DNA of 12,847 nucleotides from positions 1 to 12,847 of the forward strand of contig JAADHT010000178.1 of the NCBI GenBank assembly GCA_013151705.1, written 5' to 3'. The notes beneath the pieces are model-generated. The model worked only from the letters and a program-made list of their open reading frames with translations. It made no database searches and was not told where the DNA came from. This DNA comes from Kiritimatiellota bacterium (GTDB taxonomy: Bacteria; Verrucomicrobiota; Lentisphaeria; Victivallales; JAADHT01). Positions 1 through 6,858 of this stretch are shown here, one piece after another. A program made the translations under genes and the position numbers. Position 1 is the stretch's first letter. Every line of letters begins with the position of its first letter.

Positions 1-1277
1 GGAAGAAACAGTCCATGTTTCTGAATGAAATAGTTGTTCGGAAGGGCGATGATCAACCACTTAACTCTACTCATCCTCCAACAACCTTTTCGAGAGTTTA
101 CGCACGTCATAGCGTGGCTATGCGAAATGCCGAGCTTCTTCAGGTTGCGGACACGAGTTCTCGGGTTCTTCCACTGCTTCCAGAGCATTGCCCTGAGTCG
201 GCGGAACATCCAGCCGTTAAGCGATCGGAACATACTTCGGGTGGTGGCTTGCCTGTAGTAATTCCACCATCCGCGAGTGAATGAATTCAGCTCCCGAATG
301 ACTCGATTGATACTTCCGCCACTGTTCTTCGGTGTCAGTTCCTTGATTCGCTCTTTGAACTTCTTGATGGATTTGGAGTGTATGCGGATTTGAGGGTTCG
401 CTCTTGACGAGGTAAAACTGAATCCGAGATAGCAGCGCCACCATGGGTGGCTTATTGCGCTTTTCTCTTCGTTTACCTTCAGTCGGAGCTTATTGGTAAT
501 GAATTTGCTCACGCTATTCATCACCCTTTCCCCAGCCCGCCTACTTTTCAGATAGACCATGAAGTCATCCGCATAGCGGACGAACTTCAGGTTTCGTCTC
601 TCCAGTTCCTTATCCAGTTCGTCCAACACTATGTTGGACAACAGCGGTGAAAGCGGTCCTCCCCGCGGAGTTCCCTCTTCCGACGAGCTGACGAGACCGT
701 CGGTCATTATACCGGCAGTGAGGAATTTGCGAATAAGTTTAAGTACTCGCTTGTCCTTTATTCTCGTCGCTAGTCCGCTCATCAGTCTGTCATGGTTGAC
801 TCTATCGAAGAACTTCGACAAATCCATGTCCACGACGGTTCGGTATTCCGCTTTCACATATTCATGGGCGCGTTTTATCGCATCGTGCTGTGATCTACCC
901 GGTCTGAATCCGAAACTGGATTCGGAAAAGGTGTGATCCCATATTTTCTGTAACACTTGCGCTACCGCTTGTTGTACGAGGCGGTCGAGCACAGTCGGTA
1001 TTCCGAGGAGTCTCACTCCCCCGTCCGGTTTGGGAATCTCCTTTCGCCGTACGGGTAGTGGATCATAAGCGCCGTCAAGGATCGCCTGACGTATTTTGAT
1101 CCAGTGCCTCTTCAGATATACCGGGAGCTGTTTCACAGTCATCTTGTCAATTCCCGGAGCTCCCTTGTTGGATTTGACCCGTTGCAACGCCACGCGCATG
1201 TTCTTCCGCTCCAGGATGGATTTCAAGAGTCGGGCTTTTCCCGTCGGGCTTTCGGATAGGCTCGATGCTATGAACAT
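1..1277 (-). CDS. ltrA: Group II intron reverse transcriptase/maturase (class C), 3' end off the window
   Basis: Multifunctional intron-encoded protein that assists splicing of its own intron and reverse-transcribes it into new sites. The frame is open from the stop at 1422-1424 to the window edge, giving 425 codons from ATG 1277. The order of blocks is that of GsI-IIC-type enzymes: an N-terminal KGAPGID motif, then IPKPDGGVRLLGIPTVLDRL, SSFGFRPGRS, VDMDLSKFFD, GTPRGGPLSPLLSN, and catalytic YADD encoded at 575-564. The thumb/maturase X region follows (LGFSF, then GWWNYY), with RKGCWR near the end. No HNH segment is seen. By comparison with the about 420-aa family, only some 20 C-terminal residues are missing. 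ATG 1277 is the first ATG in frame and is followed by a segment that aligns with the family's N-terminus; its ribosome binding site is weak. No frameshift or stop interrupts it, so it may be active. Confidence 0.9.
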   Translation of the reverse strand, partial: MFIASSLSESPTGKARLLKSILERKNMRVALQRVKSNKGAPGIDKMTVKQLPVYLKRHWIKIRQAILDGAYDPLPVRRKEIPKPDGGVRLLGIPTVLDRLVQQAVAQVLQKIWDHTFSESSFGFRPGRSQHDAIKRAHEYVKAEYRTVVDMDLSKFFDRVNHDRLMSGLATRIKDKRVLKLIRKFLTAGIMTDGLVSSSEEGTPRGGPLSPLLSNIVLDELDKELERRNLKFVRYADDFMVYLKSRRAGERVMNSVSKFITNKLRLKVNEEKSAISHPWWRCYLGFSFTSSRANPQIRIHSKSIKKFKERIKELTPKNSGGSINRVIRELNSFTRGWWNYYRQATTRSMFRSLNGWMFRRLRAMLWKQWKNPRTRVRNLKKLGISHSHAMTCVNSRKGCWRMSRVKWLIIALPNNYFIQKHGLFL

Positions 1278-1748
1278 TTCAGAACTGAAATCCCGAATTG
1301 TATTTTTTTCTCGCCTTATTTGTATGTCATTGTGTGGCAATGACCTCTCTACCCGCCTGCGAGAGTGGGCGGATAGAGCCGGGTCTTTTGTTAAACCGGC
1401 ACACCCTATCTTCCGGTTACTCTAAAATTTACAACTTCGGAGACGCCGAGGGTCTCCCGGGGTACTTCTCCCATAACTTTCAGTGCGTGAATGTCGAGTA
1501 TACGTGCCAGCGCCATAAAATGGATATAGGACTTTATCTTGTGTTGCGGACTGGTCCCGGTCTGCGCACGCCTGTACTCGCTTGCTATTCGTCACCCCGC
1601 ACTTTCGCTACTGACGCTTCCTCCAGCGATGCCGTCACCGACACCTCCTTGCGCTTTCACTACATCAGGCTGGATCAGAGACTCATACTTGACTTCATAC
1701 AACGAAGTCGTATATTCACTCTTTAGCCATGGGCTTCGCCCGGCACAC
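1..1748 (-). mobile_element. Group IIC intron, 5' portion (truncated by window start)
   Basis: On the minus strand the RNA begins at 1748 with GTGTGCCGGGC, which matches the GUGYG 5' end of group II introns and closely resembles the start of characterised IIC introns such as that of Oceanobacillus iheyensis (recalled, not searched). Further IIC-like blocks follow on the minus strand: CGCAAGGAGGTGTCGGTGAC and CTGGAGGAAGC (domain I), and ATAAAGTCC further downstream. The ORF lies after about 470 nt of structured leader, as expected for an ORF in domain IV. Domains V and VI and the 3' splice site lie left of the window. The encoded protein has no visible HNH endonuclease domain, which fits class C. 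The 5' end is confident because both the RNA and the protein place it in the same class. Confidence 0.88.
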
Positions 1749-1816
1749 AACGAGATCGCTTCACCTAACTCAGATACCGCTGCGCGGAATATGAGTAGGT
1801 GAGCTTTATGTTAGTG
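1745..1816 (+). other. attC-like hairpin at the intron 5' exon junction (candidate integron recombination site)
   Basis: Directly next to the intron 5' splice site, AAC (1749-1751) can pair with GTT (1810-1812). Unpaired spacers of 6 nt (1752-1757) and 5 nt (1805-1809) follow. Then comes a 13-bp stem, 1758-1772 against 1792-1804, with two extra bases in the left arm only (T1760 or 1761, and A1767 or 1768), about 7 nt apart. The apex carries a further CCGC/GCGG stem (1777-1780 with 1784-1787). This R''-spacer-L''-apex-L'-spacer-R' layout, with extrahelical bases in the left arm, is the architecture of attC sites. The R' box reads GTTAGTG, which departs from the GTTRRRY consensus at its last two positions. 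The outer half of R'' would lie beyond the intron, outside the window. The alternative is an ordinary terminator-like hairpin, the usual target of IIC introns, but no T-tract follows it on the minus strand. Confidence 0.5.
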
Positions 1817-1971
1817 GCGACACGAGGTCGTTTTATATATTGTTTAGCTGCAAGGATTTATCTTTACTGACTAAACCTGGCATTCCATTGTTAGTATCCC
1901 AGGAAGACAGGTGAGGCATGCGCTGTTGCGTCGACCTGGAGCTCTTCCGACAAATGATCGGAGCGAAATCA

Positions 1972-2202
1972 ATGCAAACATTCATTATTAATTTCTTGCT
2001 CGGAACTCTTGGTGTCTTTTTTATATTTTTAATACCATTGTTTCTTAAAAAGGAAAAGTTTTCTGTACCATTTTTTATAGTGATAATCGGTCTACTTTGT
2101 GGCTTGTCGTCCCTTTTTTTCGGATATGCGTCAACATTTTCTATTATTTGCCTTTATTTTGTATTCACCGTCATAGAATTATTAAGGGGAAATAAGAAGT
2201 GA
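1972..2202 (+). CDS. Small AT-rich three-helix membrane protein coupled to glycosyltransferase
   Basis: Encodes 76 aa. ATG 1972 is preferred over the upstream ATG 1918 because GGAG (1960-1963) sits 8 nt before it and the product then begins at once with a hydrophobic helix. Three membrane segments are visible at about residues 4-25, 32-52 and 54-70, with a basic loop (KKEK) after the first and a basic tail (RGNKK). The TGA at 2200-2202 overlaps the GTG start of the glycosyltransferase, so the two are probably translationally coupled. The gene is markedly richer in A+T than its neighbours, which may reflect membrane-protein codon use or horizontal origin. I do not recognise a family. By position it may anchor or assist the glycosyltransferase, as small membrane subunits do for eukaryotic dolichol-phosphate mannose synthase, but this is inference only. 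Confidence 0.7.
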   Translation: MQTFIINFLLGTLGVFFIFLIPLFLKKEKFSVPFFIVIIGLLCGLSSLFFGYASTFSIICLYFVFTVIELLRGNKK

Positions 2203-2936
2203 AATTTTCAGTTGTCATACCGGCGCACGACGAGGAAGGATGCGTGGCATCCACTCTTGAGACGCTGGCCGCGAAACTCGCGGATTCCCCGTTTCAGGAT
2301 TTCGAGATAATCCTGGTCGCTGACCACTGTTCTGACGGAACCGAGGGGATAGCCGCGGAAATCGCGGAGAGGGAGCCTTGGATAAAAGTCGTGCGCAACG
2401 AGCGCGAGCCGGGATTCGGGATGGCGGTTCGAGCAGGTTTGGACGCGTTCACCGGCGATGCGGTGGCGATATTCATGGCGGACGCCAGCGACAGTCCCGA
2501 CGACCTGCTGGTCTATTTCGCGAAAATCGCGGACGGCGCGGAATGCGTCTTCGGGTCGCGTTTCATCAAAGGCGGCGAGATCGTCGACTACCCGATTCAC
2601 AAGCTGATTCTGAACAGAATCGGCAATTTCATCATACGCGTTCTGTTCCAGCACGGATTGAACGACACGACGAACGCGTTCAAATGCTATCGCCGCGAAG
2701 TGGTGGATGGCTGCCGTCCGTTTCTCTCGCCGCACTTCAACCTGACAGTCGAACTGCCGCTCAAAGCCATCGTGCGCGGCTATAAATACGAGATAGTGCC
2801 GATTTCGTGGCGAAACCGCGCCACCGGCGTCTCCAAACTGAAGCTCCGAGAAATGGGGTCGAGATATTTTTTCATCATCTTCTACTGCCTTTTGGAGAAA
2901 TGGCTCGCCCGCAAGGACTATCAGCGGCGTTCCTGA
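2199..2936 (+). CDS. Family 2 glycosyltransferase, DPM1-like (polyprenyl-phosphate sugar transferase)
   Basis: Encodes 245 aa with a GT-A fold typical of dolichol/polyprenyl-phosphate mannosyl- or glucosyltransferases, which move a sugar from a nucleotide donor to a membrane polyprenyl phosphate. Visible features are the N-terminal strand SVVIPAHDEEGC (residues 4-15), VADHCSDGT (40-48) in place of the common DDGS-type motif, the segment GFGMAVRAGL (72-81) that precedes the metal-binding loop, and a DxxD-type site ADASD (94-98). The C-terminal part (SWRNRATGVSKLKL) is the acceptor-side region of the DPM1 group. The start is GTG 2199, preceded by AAGGGG at 2184-2189. There are no obvious transmembrane segments, as in the soluble 230-260-aa members, so the membrane contact may come from the coupled upstream protein. 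The exact donor sugar cannot be read from the sequence. Confidence 0.85.
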   Translation: MKFSVVIPAHDEEGCVASTLETLAAKLADSPFQDFEIILVADHCSDGTEGIAAEIAEREPWIKVVRNEREPGFGMAVRAGLDAFTGDAVAIFMADASDSPDDLLVYFAKIADGAECVFGSRFIKGGEIVDYPIHKLILNRIGNFIIRVLFQHGLNDTTNAFKCYRREVVDGCRPFLSPHFNLTVELPLKAIVRGYKYEIVPISWRNRATGVSKLKLREMGSRYFFIIFYCLLEKWLARKDYQRRS

Positions 2937-3017
2937 ACTTCAGAAACGCTTCACAAGCCGTTGAATTTGGATTCTAACGCGATATCGCGATCGTCAATGT
3001 TTCTCCGCCGTTGGTTG

Positions 3018-3065
3018 TTTATCGACAATTTACCGCTAATTCATATTCAGTGAATAAGCGATAAA
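3018..3065. repeat. Inverted repeat between convergent genes
   Basis: TTTATCG (3018-3024) and CGATAAA (3059-3065) are perfect inverted arms enclosing a second imperfect repeat around TATTCAGTGAATA. It lies just past the stop of the minus-strand OmcB-like gene and 82 nt past the plus-strand glycosyltransferase stop. It may serve as a weak bidirectional terminator, but it is AT-rich and lacks a clean T-tract on either side. Confidence 0.3.
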
Positions 3066-3069
3066 TCAA

Positions 3070-4551
3070 TTACTCGTAGAAGTTCGTCGATTCGAACTCG
3101 GCCACGGGGCTGTCAAGCTGCTCGCAGCGAACGCTCGCCCCGAAACGCACGTCACCCTCTTTCAAAGCCTTGACCACGACCGTCCAAACGGCTTTGCCGC
3201 CGACATCCAAGCTGCGAAGAGGAGGGAATACAAGCTGTTTGCCCTTCAAAACGGCTTTCGTCGGGCCCTCGGAACTGACAACCCGCATAGAATCCTCCAG
3301 CATACATGTGACCGCCACGTTTTTAGCGGCTAGAGAACCCGTGTTCGTAACGTATATCTTATATGTTTCCGTCTCGCCTACAGCGACCGGATCGTTCACA
3401 TCATCGACTCGCAAAAGCAATGCCGGAATGCCCTGCACATCCGTCAAAAACGTCGTGGAAACAAGTGCTGTGGCTTTAGCTTGCGCCGTGGCTGAGGCGG
3501 CCACTTTCATAATGCGCGTGGCTTGAAGTTTGGCAGTAAGCTCCTTGGACTCTCCGGCGGGCAGTGAGACGAGATTCCAGGAAACGGCGCCGCCGCTGTT
3601 CGCGCCTCCCTCGTTGGCGGATATGAATCTCATTCCAGCCGGCACTTTCAAAACGGCTTGGAGACTCTGCGCGTCCCCGTCCCCTATGTTCTTCAAGGAA
3701 ATTTTATACCCGATATTATTGCCGACATATCTCATGGCGGGCGCTGTGCCGGCGATTCTCAATTTCGGCTGTTTCACTGAAATAGTCATTTTCGCCGAAG
3801 CGGCCACTCCGTCGTTGGCTTTCGCCACGAGAATATTCGTGAAATCACCTTTTTTATAAGCGTGCATTCTGACTTCGAACGTTTTAGACTTGCTTGGCAT
3901 CAACTTGTCTATGCCCAGATGAAGCTTGGCGCCACCGCTAGCTTTGCGGACACCTTTCAACTCATGGTCCAATACAGTGTTCAAAACAGCGGCCGTGCCA
4001 TTATTGGTGAACGTCATTACGGCTTTGAAATCATCCCCTACTATCAAATTCTTCGGAGCTTCTATCGTGAAAAGAAGTGAGGGATTCACAACTTCCATAA
4101 TCGCCGTCATCTGCCCCAAATGGAAATTCAAATCGGCTTGTCCGCGGTGAACCACGGTTCCTGCTCTGTTCGCTTTTCCGGTGATAGTGATGACCTCTTT
4201 CTGTCCAGGCGCCATCAATCCGAATTCCCAACGCAACGCGTTGCCCGATTTCTTATCGGGTTCCGGTGAAATTTTGATGACGGTGAAGTTGGAAGGAAGC
4301 TTTTCAATCAAAACAACCTCGTCAAGATTGTAGTATGAGCGGTTGGTGATTTTCAACTCGTACGTGTAAGCCTTTTTCGGTCGAACCGTTTTAGGGACTC
4401 TGCGCTCAATCAGCAACTTCGTCTCCTGTTTCGTGGCCGTTACAGGATATCCCTTCCAAGTTTCGATCATCTCCCCCGCGAAAGATTTCGATGCAAGCAT
4501 GCCAACTACCAAAAGACATGCGATCCCGACTGTGGTTTTCAGCTTGTTCAT
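3070..4551 (-). CDS. OmcB-like repeat protein, Sec-exported, cysteine-poor
   Basis: Encodes 493 aa. A Sec signal peptide is clear: basic MNKLK, a hydrophobic core, then SFA before a probable cleavage site near residue 25. The rest consists of about four DUF11-type Ig-like repeats (roughly 45-150, 160-260, 268-370, 380-485), each with a pattern like TFTNNGTAAV or YVTNTGSLAAKN followed by a PAG/PGQ turn. The last repeat, with VNDPVAVGE, SSEGPTKAVLKGKQLVF and the end FESTNFYE, aligns with the end of chlamydial OmcB (recalled), which stabilises the chlamydial envelope through disulfides. Here the mature protein holds only two cysteines, so cross-linking of the chlamydial kind is unlikely. It starts at ATG 4551 behind AGGAAG and lies 38 nt after its paralogue, in one operon. 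Likely an outer-membrane or periplasmic structural protein. Confidence 0.82.
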   Translation of the reverse strand: MNKLKTTVGIACLLVVGMLASKSFAGEMIETWKGYPVTATKQETKLLIERRVPKTVRPKKAYTYELKITNRSYYNLDEVVLIEKLPSNFTVIKISPEPDKKSGNALRWEFGLMAPGQKEVITITGKANRAGTVVHRGQADLNFHLGQMTAIMEVVNPSLLFTIEAPKNLIVGDDFKAVMTFTNNGTAAVLNTVLDHELKGVRKASGGAKLHLGIDKLMPSKSKTFEVRMHAYKKGDFTNILVAKANDGVAASAKMTISVKQPKLRIAGTAPAMRYVGNNIGYKISLKNIGDGDAQSLQAVLKVPAGMRFISANEGGANSGGAVSWNLVSLPAGESKELTAKLQATRIMKVAASATAQAKATALVSTTFLTDVQGIPALLLRVDDVNDPVAVGETETYKIYVTNTGSLAAKNVAVTCMLEDSMRVVSSEGPTKAVLKGKQLVFPPLRSLDVGGKAVWTVVVKALKEGDVRFGASVRCEQLDSPVAEFESTNFYE

Positions 4552-4589
4552 AACGCGCTTCCTATTTTTAAGTGTGTTGGTTGCGAAAA

Positions 4590-6137
4590 CTATTTATAGA
4601 AATGAGTCGACTCGAATAATTCAACTGGACGATCCAATTGGTCACTCTCCACTGAAACCTGGAATCTGACATCTCCAGGAGCGATGGCTTTAAGTTTGAT
4701 TGTCCAAGTGGCGGTCGAGCCGGGGTTGATGGAGGGCAATAGATCAAACGTGAGTTTATTCCTATCCAACGTGCCTTTGGTGGCTCCGACGCTTTCGATG
4801 TATTTCATCTCTTTCGCCAACGTGCAGGTTATTTTAACCTTCGTTGAATCCAGCGATCCGGTGTTTTTGGAGGTTACAACGTAAGTGACGTCGTCTCCAA
4901 CTGGAACGGGGTCGTTGACATCGATCAAAGTCGTCAAAAGTCCCGCGATTCCGCCGATATCCGTCATAATCGCGGTTTCAACCCTGTCGGCGGCTTTCGC
5001 CGTGGCGCTGGCGACCGCCCTGGCCTTCATGATTTGCTTGCATAACGTCATCGCTCTGACTTTTTTCGAGTCATTGGGAAGGAGTGATGGAATTCTCCAA
5101 ACAACGGTGTTGCCGAGGGCTTGACCTCCTTCATTAGCCGATTGAAGGCCGATTCCTTGCGGAAGGACTAGTTTGACAATCAGGTTTTTAGCGGGCGCGT
5201 CGCCTTTATTGGCCACTGTTATCGTGTAAGGCGATTTGTTGCCGACGAACCTTTTGGTAGGGGCTTTGCCGATTATAGTCAAAATAGGTTTGGTTATCGA
5301 AATCGACATTGTCGCGGATGCTGACACACCCTCTTCGGCGACCGCCATCATTGCTGCCGTATAGTCTCCAGTTGCTATTCCCTTCAAATCCAAGGGAATC
5401 TCTTTGACGGCTCCTGGCGGTAAGTTTCCAATAATTTTCTCTATTTTGCTTTTACCGCTGTATGTCAAAAGACCTTTTGGAAGCGTATGGATGAGCTTGG
5501 CTCCGACGACGGTGTCGTTTCCAGCGTTTTTAAATCTGAGTTTAGCGGCGATCCTGTCGCCGATAAGGGCCGAACTCGGGGATTCTATGTCGAACGCCAA
5601 TTTAGGCTCGATCACGTTGACGGTGGACGCGAAATTGCTGTCCGTGGCCACTTTGAAATTCAAAACTGTCTCACCCGTATATCTGATGGTTCCGATTCTC
5701 GTCGGCATACCGGTAACGACGATCCGCTCCTTTTTTCCTGGAGCGATAGATCCCAAGTCCCATTTCAAAGACGTTTCGCGGGCCAGTGGCGGGGGCATCG
5801 ACTTGATGAATTTGAATCCTTTGGGAATTTCTTCCGTAATTGTCACTTTGTTTATGCCGTAGGACGCTTTGTTGGTAATTGTGATGGTGAAAATAAATCG
5901 TTTATTGGGGCGGACGGAGGTTGGCACCTCTTTTTCGACAAGAATCTGCGCTTCTCCAGGCGAGCGCACTGGTTGCGGAAACCCCCTCCAAGAATATCCC
6001 GGACGGGTTGCTGAACCAACTTGCGCGCCTTCATCGTCGTCTTTATTCACCCCCGTATTGCAACCGGACATAGACACAACGAGCAGAGCCGATACGATCG
6101 GAAGTAATTTTCTTCCCCGTGAGATTAAGTCTGCCAT
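4590..6137 (-). CDS. OmcB-like repeat protein, probable lipoprotein (paralogue of downstream gene)
   Basis: Encodes 515 aa from ATG 6137, chosen because AAGGGG sits 8 nt upstream and the product opens with a canonical export signal; the longer frame to 6239 adds 34 unlikely residues. The signal LLPIVSALLVVSMSGC ends in a lipobox-like MSGC (Met at -3 is uncommon), with an acidic, low-complexity linker after it, so the mature protein is probably lipid-anchored. It carries the same four Ig-like DUF11 repeats as the next gene, and the two align along their length: WRGFP against WKGYP, VRPNK against VRPKK, VNDPVPVG against VNDPVAVG, FESTHFYK against FESTNFYE. This indicates a tandem duplication followed by divergence in the anchor. 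Cysteines are few. It is the first gene of the two-gene operon. I infer that the lipoprotein anchors, or partners with, the soluble paralogue at the envelope. Confidence 0.82.
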   Translation of the reverse strand: MADLISRGRKLLPIVSALLVVSMSGCNTGVNKDDDEGAQVGSATRPGYSWRGFPQPVRSPGEAQILVEKEVPTSVRPNKRFIFTITITNKASYGINKVTITEEIPKGFKFIKSMPPPLARETSLKWDLGSIAPGKKERIVVTGMPTRIGTIRYTGETVLNFKVATDSNFASTVNVIEPKLAFDIESPSSALIGDRIAAKLRFKNAGNDTVVGAKLIHTLPKGLLTYSGKSKIEKIIGNLPPGAVKEIPLDLKGIATGDYTAAMMAVAEEGVSASATMSISITKPILTIIGKAPTKRFVGNKSPYTITVANKGDAPAKNLIVKLVLPQGIGLQSANEGGQALGNTVVWRIPSLLPNDSKKVRAMTLCKQIMKARAVASATAKAADRVETAIMTDIGGIAGLLTTLIDVNDPVPVGDDVTYVVTSKNTGSLDSTKVKITCTLAKEMKYIESVGATKGTLDRNKLTFDLLPSINPGSTATWTIKLKAIAPGDVRFQVSVESDQLDRPVELFESTHFYK

Positions 6138-6209
6138 TTTTCTAACCCCTTTTTGTTGAATGATTAACAGCTGTGATGCGAGCAACGCCCCCTCAATGCG
6201 ATAATTGAG

Positions 6210-6262
6210 CGCAAATTGAATATACACCCTTCCATACAAAAGAGAAGCGTATTTGCGTCAAA
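6210..6262 (-). promoter_or_regulatory. Possible promoter of the OmcB-like operon
   Basis: On the minus strand, TTGACG (RC of 6254-6259) lies upstream of an AT-rich stretch containing TGTATATT near 6220-6227, about 85 nt before ATG 6137. A -35 TTGACG with a weak -10 TGTATG at 17-nt spacing, or a -10 TATATT with a poor -35, would both work. It lies just downstream of the terminator of the preceding gene, where an operon promoter is expected. Confidence 0.3.
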
Positions 6263-6298
6263 AAGTGGAAAAAAAGTGAAAAAGATTTTCGAAATCCT
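6260..6298 (-). terminator. Intrinsic terminator after the membrane-protein gene
   Basis: Reading the minus strand after the stop at 6309, AGGATTT and AAATCTT (6282-6298) can form a 7-bp stem with one G-U pair around a CGA loop. A T-rich run follows at once (TTTTTCACTTTTTTT). The stem is AT-rich and short, but position and U-tract fit a terminator separating this gene from the OmcB-like operon. Confidence 0.45.
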
Positions 6299-6308
6299 CA
6301 AAACAGGT

Positions 6309-6827
6309 TCAATCAAGCCAATGCAAAACGTCTCTCAAAACGCACCAGCGGCGCTTTTTCAATTCCGGAACCTCACCCAAAACCCAGTATTTGTAGTTTT
6401 GGTCCGTCACCTTGTTCAATTTCTTTAGCTTTAGCCAATAATTGAGATATTCGAGAAACGGGAGGTCGCCTTTGGCGATGGCGTATGCGACCACCGTGTT
6501 GTGTTTCACGTTTTTCAGCACCAGCGCGCTGTAGAGCGGATATTTGAGAGCCCATGTGGCGCCTTGCTCCGCGCTGTGAACCAATGTGTCCAAAACCGCT
6601 CCGCGCGGAAGAACGCGAACATCGCGGCGTTGATGGCGCAACCGATCAGAGCCGGAGCGACCCCTTTCGTTGAACACCTCAAGCTCGTCGTCGGGTATTT
6701 CGACGAACGCCGCCCTCTCGAGAGAGCCGAAACGCCCCCCGCCGAGAATCCAGAACAGTATCGTCAATATTACCTGGTTGGCGATGGTCAAAATAAGCCC
6801 GACCAGCGATAGAAAAACACCATTCAT
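6309..6827 (-). CDS. Unrecognised membrane protein with an apparent compensated double frameshift
   Basis: Read straight, this encodes 172 aa from ATG 6827, behind GGGGGA 5-6 nt upstream; the longer frame to 6872 has no good site. A membrane helix spans about residues 4-28, followed by GGGRFGSLERAAFVEIPDDELEVF-type sequence. Codons of about 6664-6592 then read as an arginine-rich stretch unlike the rest. The +1-shifted frame over the same bases gives GVAPALIGCAINAAMFAFF and RAERF, a good second membrane helix with more G/C at third positions. After a TTTT run the original frame again looks natural (DTLVHSAEQGATW to the end). One extra G in the GGGG run (6661-6664) and one missing T in the TTTT run (6592-6595) would explain this. 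No family is recognised. The C-terminal half has a YAIAKGDLPFLEYLNYW stretch and a basic KLKKLNK patch. Confidence 0.6.
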   Translation of the reverse strand: MNGVFLSLVGLILTIANQVILTILFWILGGGRFGSLERAAFVEIPDDELEVFNERGRSGSDRLRHQRRDVRVLPRGAVLDTLVHSAEQGATWALKYPLYSALVLKNVKHNTVVAYAIAKGDLPFLEYLNYWLKLKKLNKVTDQNYKYWVLGEVPELKKRRWCVLRDVLHWLD

Positions 6828-6858
6828 TAAAATCCCCCATTTTTTGAATGTTCCACGC

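Noticed and set aside
217..444. Minus-strand 75-codon ORF inside the intron
   Set aside because: It is out of frame with the reverse transcriptase, whose own frame is open through the same bases with maturase motifs.
1..1277. Suspicion that the reverse transcriptase is broken by frameshifts
   Set aside because: Continuous translation in one minus-strand frame from 1277 to the window edge shows all motifs in order without a stop.
2955..2970. GTTGAAT after the glycosyltransferase as a second attC core
   Set aside because: It matches GTTRRRY, but no paired RYYYAAC box or L-arm hairpin is present on its left side.
2978..2989. 12-bp palindrome CGCGATATCGCG
   Set aside because: It has no loop and no T-tract, so it is a poor terminator; nothing else supports a function.
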